Shown here: piece after piece, positions 1-8,477 of the stretch
How positions within the stretch are numbered: the first letter of the stretch is position 1
Layout: every line of letters begins with the position of its first letter
Assembly (NCBI GenBank): GCA_964559845.1
Contig: CAZLJF010000028.1
Span: 1-26,012 of the forward strand
Origin: WSZY01 sp964559845
Lineage (GTDB): Bacteria; Pseudomonadota; Zetaproteobacteria; Mariprofundales; Mariprofundaceae
Direction: 5' to 3'
DNA: 26,012 bases
The notes under the pieces: model-generated
What the model was told of the DNA's origin: nothing
The model's database searches: none
The model's input: the letters and a program-made list of their open reading frames with translations, nothing else
Position numbers and translations under genes: made by a program

Positions 1-1000
1 CCGGTATTCCCTTGGTTGGCAGGATGCCCATCACCGCCCCGAGGTTAATCATGCATGAGATGGCGATCAGCAGCGTGCAGCCCAGCACCAGCAGGCGTTC
101 AAATGCCTTTTTGGCATGCATGGCAAGCTGCAGGCCGCGCCAGATCAGGAGAGCAAATATGGAGATCAGGGCAAGCGTGCCGGCGAGCCCCAGCTCTTCT
201 GCAAGCACGGCGGCAATGAAATCGGTAAACGCCTCCGGCAGATAAAAAAGCTTCTGCACCCCCTGTCCAAGGCCGCTGCCTGAAAGACCGCCTGATCCGA
301 AGGCGATCATGGATTGAAGCAGTTGATAGCCGCTGCCGAACGGATCAGCCCACGGGTCGGTGAAACTGAAAAAGCGCTTGGCCCGATACGGCTCGGCAAT
401 AATGCCAATCAGGCCGACCGGAACGATAACAACAATTAATGCCATCAGGTGACGCAGAGGCACGCCGCCAACAAACCATATGCAGAATGCAACCATGACA
501 AGCAGTGCGGCATTGCCGAAATCAGGCTGCAGCAATAGCAGTGTTGCAGCGGTGCCAAGCACCACCAGCATCGGAGCGAGTCCTGTTGAGAAGTTTTTCA
601 GCCGTTCGGGAAAGGCAGCCATGTAATATGCCATGTAGAGAATCACGACAGGTTTGAACAGCTCGACAGGCTGCAGGGTGATCCCTGCCAGCGAGAACCA
701 GCGGGTTGCACCATTGATTTTGACGCCAAACAGCAGCAGGGCAAGCATGACCAGCAGTAAAATACCCAGCAGTGACAGGCTTGCCGCCTTCCACCAGTCC
801 GGATGCACAGATGAAACGGCCCAGGCAACGGCGAAGCCGATCGGGATATAAACCAGCCAGTGAGAGATGATTCTTAACGGGTTCCCATAACGCACTTCGG
901 CCACGCTGAGACTGGCACTGCCGATCATGACAACACTGAGTATCACCAGCAGCAGGACAGTGGCGCTGATAACAGGGTCGGGAGGTGCGATGCGGTTCAT
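1..1000 (-). CDS. ftsW: FtsW septal peptidoglycan glycosyltransferase (3' end cut off by window edge)
   Basis: FtsW is a SEDS-family polytopic inner-membrane protein that polymerises lipid II at the division septum together with FtsI. Translating the minus strand from the ATG at 1000 gives an open frame of about 333 codons to the window edge. It starts MNRIAPPDP and contains the SEDS signatures NGATRWFSLAG, QPVELFKP, QPDFGNAAL, DPWADPFGSGYQ, AEELGL and NLGAVMGILPTKGIP. The last one lies near the C-terminus, so perhaps 40-50 residues are missing. Many hydrophobic segments are visible. The start overlaps the murD stop as ATGA, suggesting translational coupling. The usual QP(S/A)E motif reads QPVE here. 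Identification is firm; the C-terminus cannot be seen. Confidence 0.95.
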   Translation of the reverse strand, partial: MNRIAPPDPVISATVLLLVILSVVMIGSASLSVAEVRYGNPLRIISHWLVYIPIGFAVAWAVSSVHPDWWKAASLSLLGILLLVMLALLLFGVKINGATRWFSLAGITLQPVELFKPVVILYMAYYMAAFPERLKNFSTGLAPMLVVLGTAATLLLLQPDFGNAALLVMVAFCIWFVGGVPLRHLMALIVVIVPVGLIGIIAEPYRAKRFFSFTDPWADPFGSGYQLLQSMIAFGSGGLSGSGLGQGVQKLFYLPEAFTDFIAAVLAEELGLAGTLALISIFALLIWRGLQLAMHAKKAFERLLVLGCTLLIAISCMINLGAVMGILPTKGIP

Positions 1001-2364
1001 ATCGCACCTCCCAGCTCCTGAACTGCCCTGGCAAAGGCGCAGCCGCGTTCGGCATAACTTGCAAACTGGTCCTGGCTTGCAGCTGCCGGTGAGAGGAGTA
1101 CAGGATCATCTCCCTGACATTGTGATGCCAGAAAGACAGCACGCTCTATATTGCCGGCAACCTTGTATGGAACACCAGCCTTTTCCAGCATTTCTGTATA
1201 GGCTTCGGGCTCTTTTCCAATGACAAATGCATGTGAAACATGTTCATGAGCCACGGAAACAAGTGCGTCAAGATCAAGCTCTTTTCTTAAACCGCCACAT
1301 ATCCAGATCGCCTTTTTAAATGAGTTTAGAGCGGCTATGGCGGCATCGGGATTGGTTGCCTTGGAGTCATCATACCACGCCTTTCCCGCTGCCATGCAGA
1401 TATGCTCCATACGGTGTTTAAGGCCACGGAAGCAGGTCATGGTTTCACGGATAACCTCCGGGCTGACACCATAATCAGCGGCGGTTTGGGCTGCGATAGC
1501 CATATTCATGTGCTGATGGGAGCCGCGTGCAGGAATCTGTTCGCAAGGGATCATCTGGCGCTGTCCATGCTGGTGCCAGAACAGAACAGGGCCACTGGAA
1601 CTCGCCATAATGCCTGCTGCCAGGGTATCTAATTGCGGATCATTTTCACTGGAGAGGCCAAAGCGGAGTGTGTGAACACCCTGTTTCTGCAGCAACTCAA
1701 CCTGACCATCCCATTCCGAACCGGCGGGAAGCATGGCCCTGTCGCCTTCGCCCTGGTTTGCAAACAGCCGTAGCTTGGCGGCCAGATACTCCTCTTTGCT
1801 GGCATGCATATCGGCATGATCAGGCTGCAGGTTCAGCAGCACGCTCCACTCCGGCTTGATGTTACTGCTGCGTTCCAGCTGGAAGCTGGAAAGCTCCAGT
1901 ACAACACGGCATGGCTGGTGTTCGTCCTGAATCAGTTCAAGCATCGGCGTGCCGACATTGCCGCCTGCCTCAATGCCGCCCGGCAGGGTTTCAAGCATTG
2001 TCGCAACCAGATAGGTGGTCGTTGTTTTGCCATTGGTGCCGGTAATGGCAATCACGGGGCCTTTGTAATGACTCAGGAAAATATCCAGATCGCTTGTGAC
2101 AGGGACGCCTTTTTCCCTGAGCGCTACAAGCACCGGGTTTGACCAGCAGATGCCGGGACTTACGGCGACCAGATCGTAGCCGCTCAATAAGTCGGCATCG
2201 AAGCGGCCAATATGCATGGGGAGATCAAGATCGTCAGGTAGTCTGAGCTTATGTTCATCAAAGCCTTCGCATATTTCGCCCTGGCGCAACAGGAAGCGCG
2301 CCAGTGACTGTCCGGTTTGTCCCATGCCCATAATGGCGATTTTTTGACGTTTAATATTCATCAT
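997..2364 (-). CDS. murD: UDP-N-acetylmuramoylalanine--D-glutamate ligase MurD
   Basis: MurD is a cytoplasmic Mur ligase that adds D-glutamate to UDP-MurNAc-L-Ala using ATP. From the ATG at 2364 the protein is 455 residues, close to E. coli MurD (438). Visible are an N-terminal Rossmann-like stretch (MGMGQTGQSLARFL), the ATP-binding loop GTNGKTTT at about 109-116, and the C-terminal-domain motif DDSKATNPDAA. The frame stays open upstream to 2457, but that extension lies inside the mraY C-terminus and looks non-homologous. The MM at 2364/2361, a few bases after the mraY stop, is therefore the likely start. No strong Shine-Dalgarno is visible, so coupling to mraY translation is likely. The stop overlaps the ftsW start. 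Confidence 0.96.
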   Translation of the reverse strand: MMNIKRQKIAIMGMGQTGQSLARFLLRQGEICEGFDEHKLRLPDDLDLPMHIGRFDADLLSGYDLVAVSPGICWSNPVLVALREKGVPVTSDLDIFLSHYKGPVIAITGTNGKTTTTYLVATMLETLPGGIEAGGNVGTPMLELIQDEHQPCRVVLELSSFQLERSSNIKPEWSVLLNLQPDHADMHASKEEYLAAKLRLFANQGEGDRAMLPAGSEWDGQVELLQKQGVHTLRFGLSSENDPQLDTLAAGIMASSSGPVLFWHQHGQRQMIPCEQIPARGSHQHMNMAIAAQTAADYGVSPEVIRETMTCFRGLKHRMEHICMAAGKAWYDDSKATNPDAAIAALNSFKKAIWICGGLRKELDLDALVSVAHEHVSHAFVIGKEPEAYTEMLEKAGVPYKVAGNIERAVFLASQCQGDDPVLLSPAAASQDQFASYAERGCAFARAVQELGGAI

Positions 2365-2369
2365 ATCAT

Positions 2370-3440
2370 TTACCGGATCTTCAGCGTGGACAGGGCCACG
2401 AGCGCCAGGATAAGTGAGATGATCCAGAAACGTACAATTACCTTGGGCTCCGCCCACCCCTTAAGTTCGTAGTGGTGGTGAATCGGGGCCATGCGGAAGA
2501 CACGTTTCCCCGTCAGCTTGAATGAAACAACCTGTACGATCACTGAAACCGCTTCCAGCACAAACAGGCCTCCGGCAATGGCCAGCAGGAACTGCTGATG
2601 CACGGCGCAGGCGACAAACCCGAGGGCGCCGCCCAACGCCAATGCACCGACATCACCCATGAAAACCTGAGCCGGGTAAGTGTTAAACCATAAGAAACCG
2701 AGACATGCCCCCACCATGGCACCGCAGAATACCGTTAGTTCACCGGCGCCGGGCACAAACGGAATCATCAGGTATTTTGCAAAGTGGGCATGCCCTGAGA
2801 GATAGACAACCACCGCAAGGGCGGTGGCAACCATGAAGGTTGGTGTGACCGCCAGGCCATCCAGGCCATCTGTCAGGTTGACTGCATTGGAGGTGCCGAT
2901 CAGAACAAAGACAACAAATGGCAGATACCACAGGCCTAAATCCCACTGCATGTTGAAGAACGGGATATCGACAACCGGTTCCGTCATCATATAGAGACCG
3001 ACAGCGGCAATGCCGCCAAACAGCAACTGCAGTGCCAGTTTCCATCTGCCTGCCAGACCTTTTGGATTGGCCTGACTCAGTTTCAGATGATCATCCAGCC
3101 AGCCGATCAGGCCGTAGCCGAGTGTCAGCATCAGTCCCAGCCAGATGAAGTTGTTGGAGAGATCCGCCCACAGCAGTGTCGAGAGTGAGAAGGTCATCAG
3201 GATCAGCAGCCCGCCCATGGTGGGTGTTCCCTGTTTGCTCAAGTGGCTCTGCGGGCCGTCACTCCTGATCGGCTGCCCCTTACCCTGTTTCACTTTCAGC
3301 CAATTGATGAAGAGCGGGCCGAAAATCCAGCAGAGGATCAGCGAAGTCAGCAGCGCATAGACGGTACGGAATGTGATGTACTGGAACAGATTGAAAAATG
3401 AAATCTGGTCGGCCAGCGGGTAGAGGAGGTTATAGAGCAT
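2370..3440 (-). CDS. mraY: Phospho-N-acetylmuramoyl-pentapeptide transferase MraY
   Basis: MraY transfers phospho-MurNAc-pentapeptide from the UDP precursor to undecaprenyl phosphate, making lipid I at the inner-membrane cytoplasmic face. The protein is 356 residues (E. coli 360) with about ten hydrophobic segments. It keeps the family's catalytic acidic motifs: DD at 116-117, NLTDGLDG with D191 and D194, and FMGDVGALALGG with D263. The histidine cluster HHHYELKGW lies at about 321-329. The start MLYNLLYPLAD is typical of the family. It overlaps the murF 3' end by 11 nt and is followed almost directly by murD, placing it inside the dcw operon. Confidence 0.97.
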   Translation of the reverse strand: MLYNLLYPLADQISFFNLFQYITFRTVYALLTSLILCWIFGPLFINWLKVKQGKGQPIRSDGPQSHLSKQGTPTMGGLLILMTFSLSTLLWADLSNNFIWLGLMLTLGYGLIGWLDDHLKLSQANPKGLAGRWKLALQLLFGGIAAVGLYMMTEPVVDIPFFNMQWDLGLWYLPFVVFVLIGTSNAVNLTDGLDGLAVTPTFMVATALAVVVYLSGHAHFAKYLMIPFVPGAGELTVFCGAMVGACLGFLWFNTYPAQVFMGDVGALALGGALGFVACAVHQQFLLAIAGGLFVLEAVSVIVQVVSFKLTGKRVFRMAPIHHHYELKGWAEPKVIVRFWIISLILALVALSTLKIR

Positions 3441-4827
3441 GCATACCCTCCCTGTTCACCATGGCGCGAACCAGGCGATCCAGTTGCATGCTTCGGGAGC
3501 CCTTGACCAGCACATAGTCACGCTCTCCGAACCTGTTCAGGTTTGATTTGACCCATTTCAGGGCCTCACTGGTTGTGGCAAACCACAGCGCCCCGGTATG
3601 AACGGCTTTCAGCGCCTGCATCTCATGGCCGATCAGGATCAGCGTGTCGATGGCTGAAACATCAAGGCTGGCATGTGCCCTGGCGGCCTCTTCCAGTTCG
3701 GCCATATCACCGATCATGGCGGTTTTGCGCCCCGGAAGCAGTGCCAGCGTATCCAGTGCGGCCTGCATGGAAGTCGGGTTGGCATTGTAGCTGTCATCGA
3801 GAATGGTGACACCGTTTGCGCCGTGCACCATCGCCATACGGCCATCAACGGCCTGCCAGCCTGATAAAGCATCGGCAATATCCTGCAGACCGGGGGTGGC
3901 TTGGCTTGCCCGTCCCTTTGTTTGCCTGTTTGCCTGGGTGTTGAAGTATTTCAGCACGATTGTTGCTGCAAGTGCCATGTTGGCCGCCCAGTGTCTGGCG
4001 GGAAGGGAGAGAGTGACCCCGGCCTTTTCACAGCCTGTGGCCAGTTGCAATGCCTGCCCTTCAAGACTCCACTGCACCACATCATTATCTGCCTGATCCA
4101 TGTCAATGCAGAGATGAGGAATGCTCTGATCTTTGAGCTGCCGCGCTACGCCGGAGCCGAATATGCACCATCCCTGTGGCAACAGGTGCGAAATCAACCT
4201 GCTTTTCTCACGCGCTACCCCTTGTATGCCGCCCAGTCCGCTGCTGTGTGCTGCACTGATACCTGTAATGACAGCGATATCAGGCTGTACAATCTGCGAA
4301 AGACGTTCCATTTCGCCCTGTTCGCTGATGCCGCATTCAACCAGCGCCACTTCGGCTGTTTCATCGATGCTCAGCAGCGTCGTGGGTACGCCGATCAGGT
4401 TGTTCAGGTTGGCATGGGTGGCGGCTGTGCGTACGCCAAGTGACTTGAAAATGTGTGCCAGCATGGAACGGACAGTGGTCTTGCCGTATGAGCCGGTAAT
4501 GGCAATTACGCTGGTATGGTTTAAGCGGTTGCGCCATGCATTGGCGATATCACCCAGGGCGGTCAGTGTATCCTCAACCTGCAGTTGTGGCGTTTCAAGA
4601 TTGTCCCAGAGCCGTGTGCCCTGCTTGTCGCCAATCAGCGCCCGGGCCTTGGAGACAACCTGTTCTGCAAAATGGTGGCCATCAAAGTTAGGGCCACGAA
4701 GGGCAAGGAAGGCATGACCTTCAATAAACTTTCTTGTATCGGTGCTGATGCCGGAAATGGATTCAGGCATCCCTTTGTGCCAATCGCCGCCGGTGGCCCG
4801 CTTCAGTTCGATGCCGCTTAAGCGCAT
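3430..4827 (-). CDS. murF: UDP-MurNAc-tripeptide--D-Ala-D-Ala ligase MurF
   Basis: MurF ligates D-Ala-D-Ala to the UDP-MurNAc-tripeptide, completing the cytoplasmic pentapeptide precursor. The protein is 465 residues (E. coli 452). It shows the N-terminal substrate-domain motif STDTRK near 29-33, the ATP-binding loop TGSYGKTTVR at 111-120, and DDSYNANPTSMQAAL in the central and C-terminal domains. A Tyr sits in the P-loop where many homologues have Ser, Asn or Asp. The ATG at 4827 overlaps the end of murE by 10 nt and the stop overlaps mraY by 11 nt, so it is read within one polycistron. Its position between murE and mraY is the classical dcw order. Confidence 0.96.
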   Translation of the reverse strand: MRLSGIELKRATGGDWHKGMPESISGISTDTRKFIEGHAFLALRGPNFDGHHFAEQVVSKARALIGDKQGTRLWDNLETPQLQVEDTLTALGDIANAWRNRLNHTSVIAITGSYGKTTVRSMLAHIFKSLGVRTAATHANLNNLIGVPTTLLSIDETAEVALVECGISEQGEMERLSQIVQPDIAVITGISAAHSSGLGGIQGVAREKSRLISHLLPQGWCIFGSGVARQLKDQSIPHLCIDMDQADNDVVQWSLEGQALQLATGCEKAGVTLSLPARHWAANMALAATIVLKYFNTQANRQTKGRASQATPGLQDIADALSGWQAVDGRMAMVHGANGVTILDDSYNANPTSMQAALDTLALLPGRKTAMIGDMAELEEAARAHASLDVSAIDTLILIGHEMQALKAVHTGALWFATTSEALKWVKSNLNRFGERDYVLVKGSRSMQLDRLVRAMVNREGMHAL

Positions 4828-6338
4828 AGCTGCATCCTCTTATCCTCTTTGTCATGCAGTGCCTGGGCTGCGATATCGTAATCACTCCATGCAAAGCGGC
4901 GATCTTCAATCTCCATGTAGGCTTCGTGGCCCTTGCCGGCAATCACCAGCAGGTCGCCGGGTTGCATGGCATCAATGGCATCGATAATTGCCTGTTTGCG
5001 ATCCAGCTCGAGAAAGACCTCGGCCGGATAGGGCTTGGGCATACCATTCTCGATTTCCGATGCGATGACCTCCGGCAGTTCACTGCGCGGATTATCCGAA
5101 GTGATCCAGACAGAGTCCGCCATGGTGACTGCAACATGGCCCATCTCCGGCCTCTTTTCCCTGTCACGGTTGCCGCCGCAGCCAAAGACAAGCATCAGGC
5201 GGTTGCGGGTCAGCTTGCGGGCGCTCTCCAGACAGCGGGAGAGTGCTTCCGGCGTATGGGCATAGTCGATAAAGACCAGCCAGCGTCCGATATCCAGTGC
5301 TTGCATGCGTCCGGGCGGGGCGCTGATACCATTCAGAAGTTCAGGTAGCTCCTCAAGTTTGATATCAAAGCGGGTGATCAGTGTCAGGGCAACCGCAGCA
5401 AGGTTCTCGGCATGAAATTCCCCGTTCGGGATATCCTCAATCCGCACTTCCTTCCCCTGTCTGCCAAAGCGGACTATACCAGGAAGTTCCTGCTCCCATG
5501 TCAGGCCGATGTGAGGATTGGCATCACCGGCATAGAGACCATGTGCATACCAGTGGACAGCCGTGTTGTTTTCGCCCATCAGTCTGCAGATGGATTCATC
5601 ATCGGCGTTGCAGATGGCGATACCACCTTTTTGCACTGTCTGAGCAATAAATTTCCTCTTTATATTGGCATAGGATTCAAAACCGCCATGATCCTGCAGA
5701 TGGTCATGCCCAAGGTTGGTCCAGATGGCCGTGTTGATCGGCAGGGCTGCAATACGTTCCTGATCGATGCCGTGCGATGAGGCCTCCATCACGAGTGCAT
5801 CCACACCTTCCCGCATGGCACATTGCATCAGCTGATGCAATGTCATCAGTGAAGGAGTGGTGTTGCCAATATCTGTAATATTCGAGCTGCTACGAACGAG
5901 CCCCAGCGTTCCTGTTGACCAGACCTGCTTCAGGCGGCGTGACAGCGCTTCGCGTAACATCCAGGCGACACTTGTCTTGCCATCGGTTCCTGTGATGCCG
6001 ACACAGTCGATATCAAATGTTTCGGTGCCAAGCAGTCTGCGCAGCATCTCTCCCGCAGCACTCATATCCGGAAGAGGCAATACCGGCAACTCAGTCGGAA
6101 CCGGTTTGGCAACCGAGATGACGGCGGTTGCACCATTTTCCATGGCCTTGCGCACAAAGGTTTCGGCATAGGTTGCTGTACGAGGCATGCAGAGGAATGC
6201 ATCACCAGGCCGGATCAGGCGCGAATCATCGCAGATGCCGGAAATGGTGACATCGGCGGAGGGCTGAATGCCCGAAACTGCGGAGAGTGGCAGCGGCTTT
6301 AATTCGATTCTGGAGAGGGGCAGTATTATCTTATTCAT
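4818..6338 (-). CDS. murE: UDP-MurNAc-L-Ala-D-Glu--meso-diaminopimelate ligase MurE
   Basis: MurE adds the third stem-peptide residue to UDP-MurNAc-dipeptide in the cytoplasm. From the ATG at 6338 it has 506 residues (E. coli 495). The ATP-binding loop GITGTDGKTS lies at about 114-123. DNPR at about 415-418, in the context TSDNPRSE, is the family signature for meso-diaminopimelate rather than lysine. This predicts Gram-negative-type A1gamma peptidoglycan. An upstream in-frame codon at 6362 would add eight residues inside ftsI. The 6338 start makes an ATGAATAA overlap with the ftsI stop and fits a coupled operon, so I chose it. Confidence 0.96.
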   Translation of the reverse strand: MNKIILPLSRIELKPLPLSAVSGIQPSADVTISGICDDSRLIRPGDAFLCMPRTATYAETFVRKAMENGATAVISVAKPVPTELPVLPLPDMSAAGEMLRRLLGTETFDIDCVGITGTDGKTSVAWMLREALSRRLKQVWSTGTLGLVRSSSNITDIGNTTPSLMTLHQLMQCAMREGVDALVMEASSHGIDQERIAALPINTAIWTNLGHDHLQDHGGFESYANIKRKFIAQTVQKGGIAICNADDESICRLMGENNTAVHWYAHGLYAGDANPHIGLTWEQELPGIVRFGRQGKEVRIEDIPNGEFHAENLAAVALTLITRFDIKLEELPELLNGISAPPGRMQALDIGRWLVFIDYAHTPEALSRCLESARKLTRNRLMLVFGCGGNRDREKRPEMGHVAVTMADSVWITSDNPRSELPEVIASEIENGMPKPYPAEVFLELDRKQAIIDAIDAMQPGDLLVIAGKGHEAYMEIEDRRFAWSDYDIAAQALHDKEDKRMQLCA

Positions 6339-8220
6339 CAAGCCATACCTCCACCATATCACCTGCCTGCAGTGATGCGAGCGAAGCCGGTTTCTGGCGA
6401 CTTATCCAGCCGGAACCATGTACGCGAAGCTGAATGCCTTTGGCTGCGGCAATACGCCTGGCTTCCCTCAGAGAGAGGTGCAGGAGGGATTGCCCGTGGA
6501 GTATTTTTTCATCTGTTGCCGAAGCCTCCAAGACACCCCAGTCGGACGTTTTATTATGTGCCGGCGAGATACCAAGATAGGGCAGCGCGGTAGCCACGAT
6601 GTTGCGGAATACGGGTGCGGCTACCCGCCCACCATAGATTGACTTTTGCGGCTCATCAATAACAACAACAACGACCAGCTCAGGATTATCGGCTGGTGCT
6701 ATGCCTGCAAATACGGCTGTAAACTTGTCATCGGCGTAACTACCGTTGGCGCTCGCTTTCTGGGCGGTACCCGTCTTGCCGGCAACCCTGTAGCCGGCAG
6801 GAACGGCAAGACGGCCGGTGCCGTTTGGGCCGGTTGCCTCCTCAAGCATGGCGACCACTGCGCGGGCATCTTTTTCAGGCATCACGCGCCTGCGTATCCG
6901 GTTTTTGCTATCTGCCAGTAGTTTGGGCGTGATGTAATAACCGCCATTTGCCAAAACGCAAAAGGCCGCTGCAAGCTGCAACGGCGTTACCGCAATGCCC
7001 TGGCCGAAGGCGATATTGGCTGTTTCAACCGGTCCCCATCGCCCAACCGGAGGTATGATGCCAGGCGATTCGCCACTTAATTCGATACCGCTTCGGCGTT
7101 TGAAGCCGACCGCAGTCAATGTGTTATAAAGTTGTTCGGGGCCGATATCGAGTGCGATTTTGGCAGCACCAATATTGCTGGAGCGGGCAATCAGCCCGGC
7201 CATATCCAGCCATCCCTCTTCGTGATCGTCGTGGATGGTGTAGTCAGCTACCTGATAGGTTCCGTTTTCACAAAACACTCTGGATTCAGGTTTCCATTTG
7301 CCGGACTCCAGTGCTGCTGCGACTGTAAATGGTTTCAGCGTAGAGCCTGGCTCAAACACATCCGTAATAACGCGGTTGCGCCACTGTCCGGGTCTGTATT
7401 TGCCAAAACTGTTGGGATTAAAGCCCGGCCAGTTGGCCATGGCAACGATGGCACCATCTTTTGGCCGCATCACAACCACTGAACCGCCTTTGGCATGCTG
7501 TTTACGAATGCCATCGGCAAGTGCGGCATAGGCGATACTCTGAATGCTGGCATCGAGCGAGAGGCGGAGTGTTTTGCCCATTTCCGGTTCTTTCAGCCAG
7601 ATGCCGCCGGGAAGTGACTGGCCGCGCGCATCGCGCCGCACCTGGCGTATGCCCGGCTTGCCTGCCAGCGTCTCATTGAAACTGCGCTCAATCCCTTCAA
7701 GGCCATCCCCGTCAATACCGACAAAGCCCAGCAGATGGCCGATTTCAGGACCGAGCGGGTGGTAGCGGCGCCATTCGCTTTCCTGGCGTACACCTTCGAT
7801 ATTCAGTGCCATCACTTTTTCGGCGGTAGCTGGCGATACCTGGCGGGCCAGCCATACAAAACCCTGGTTTTTACGCAGTTTCTCTTTCAGCTTTTTCGCA
7901 TCCAGAGAGAGGGCCCTGGCCAGCTCCGGAATGCTTTCATCCGGCACTTCGCGTGCAATGGCGGCAATGGAAGGCACCTCAATGCTTTCTGCCAGCGTGC
8001 GCCCATGGACATCGACAATGGGACCGCGTGGCGCGACAGTTTCAAACTGGCGGTATCGTTGTCTGTCCGCCGCACTTTTCAGCTCTTCGGACTGGAGCCA
8101 GTGCAGGTCAACCGCACGGATTGCCAACATCAGAAAGCCTACAGCCATCAATCCCGCCACTGCCTCAAGGCGGCGGCGGACATAGATCTGTTCCCGATCA
8201 TGTATGGAGACGCGGTTCAT
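6331..8220 (-). CDS. ftsI: FtsI / PBP3 septal transpeptidase with C-terminal PASTA domain
   Basis: This class B penicillin-binding protein cross-links septal peptidoglycan, partnered with FtsW and the FtsL-containing divisome complex. The 629 residues comprise a short cytoplasmic tail, one membrane anchor at about 18-40, and a dimerisation domain with RGPIVDVHGRTLA near 65-77. The transpeptidase domain follows: S293-TLK motif, SSN at 347-349 and KTG at 482-484. After it, residues about 577-627 (LSLREARRIAAAKGIQLRV, then a QKPAS turn and AGDMVEVWL) resemble one PASTA domain, which E. coli FtsI lacks. The start overlaps the ftsL stop as ATGA; the stop overlaps the murE start. Confidence 0.95.
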   Translation of the reverse strand: MNRVSIHDREQIYVRRRLEAVAGLMAVGFLMLAIRAVDLHWLQSEELKSAADRQRYRQFETVAPRGPIVDVHGRTLAESIEVPSIAAIAREVPDESIPELARALSLDAKKLKEKLRKNQGFVWLARQVSPATAEKVMALNIEGVRQESEWRRYHPLGPEIGHLLGFVGIDGDGLEGIERSFNETLAGKPGIRQVRRDARGQSLPGGIWLKEPEMGKTLRLSLDASIQSIAYAALADGIRKQHAKGGSVVVMRPKDGAIVAMANWPGFNPNSFGKYRPGQWRNRVITDVFEPGSTLKPFTVAAALESGKWKPESRVFCENGTYQVADYTIHDDHEEGWLDMAGLIARSSNIGAAKIALDIGPEQLYNTLTAVGFKRRSGIELSGESPGIIPPVGRWGPVETANIAFGQGIAVTPLQLAAAFCVLANGGYYITPKLLADSKNRIRRRVMPEKDARAVVAMLEEATGPNGTGRLAVPAGYRVAGKTGTAQKASANGSYADDKFTAVFAGIAPADNPELVVVVVIDEPQKSIYGGRVAAPVFRNIVATALPYLGISPAHNKTSDWGVLEASATDEKILHGQSLLHLSLREARRIAAAKGIQLRVHGSGWISRQKPASLASLQAGDMVEVWLDE

Positions 8221-8477
8221 GGGCGAACCACCTGCATCGGGCGTGGCGGAGCCATGCCCAGTTCGGACTGGGCAATTTTACGCAGACGTTCCGGCCGGGT
8301 CAGGCTGGCCAGTTCCAGATCCAACTTGTGAATTTCACGCTTCAGTTCGCGCTGTTCTTTCTGGACGGCAGACGTTTCCAGTGAGGTTTCATAGCGCAGG
8401 TGGGAGAGCCATACCTGAGTAGTTGCCAAAATTGCAATCGATGTAAGCGGCAGGATGATAAAGAATTTGTTTACCAC
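8217..8477 (-). CDS. ftsL: Cell division protein FtsL
   Basis: FtsL is a small bitopic divisome protein that binds FtsB and FtsQ and helps activate FtsWI. The 86-residue product has a short N-terminus, one membrane segment at about 5-22 (FFIILPLTSIAILATTQVW) and a heptad-like, charge-rich coiled coil at about 30-70 (QKEQRELKREIHKLDLEL). It ends with a Pro-rich tail. Sequence conservation in this family is low, so the call rests on size, topology and position between rsmH and ftsI. Translation must begin at GTG (8477), immediately after the rsmH TAA with no spacer. This implies strict coupling. The stop overlaps the ftsI ATG. Confidence 0.9.
   Translation of the reverse strand: MVNKFFIILPLTSIAILATTQVWLSHLRYETSLETSAVQKEQRELKREIHKLDLELASLTRPERLRKIAQSELGMAPPRPMQVVRP

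Noticed and set aside
522..1142. 206-codon minus-strand open frame overlapping ftsW and murD
   Set aside because: The other minus frame encodes clear FtsW motifs over the same bases; this one has none.
3901..4443. 180-codon plus-strand open frame inside murF
   Set aside because: Shadow of murF; no recognisable domain and no start context.
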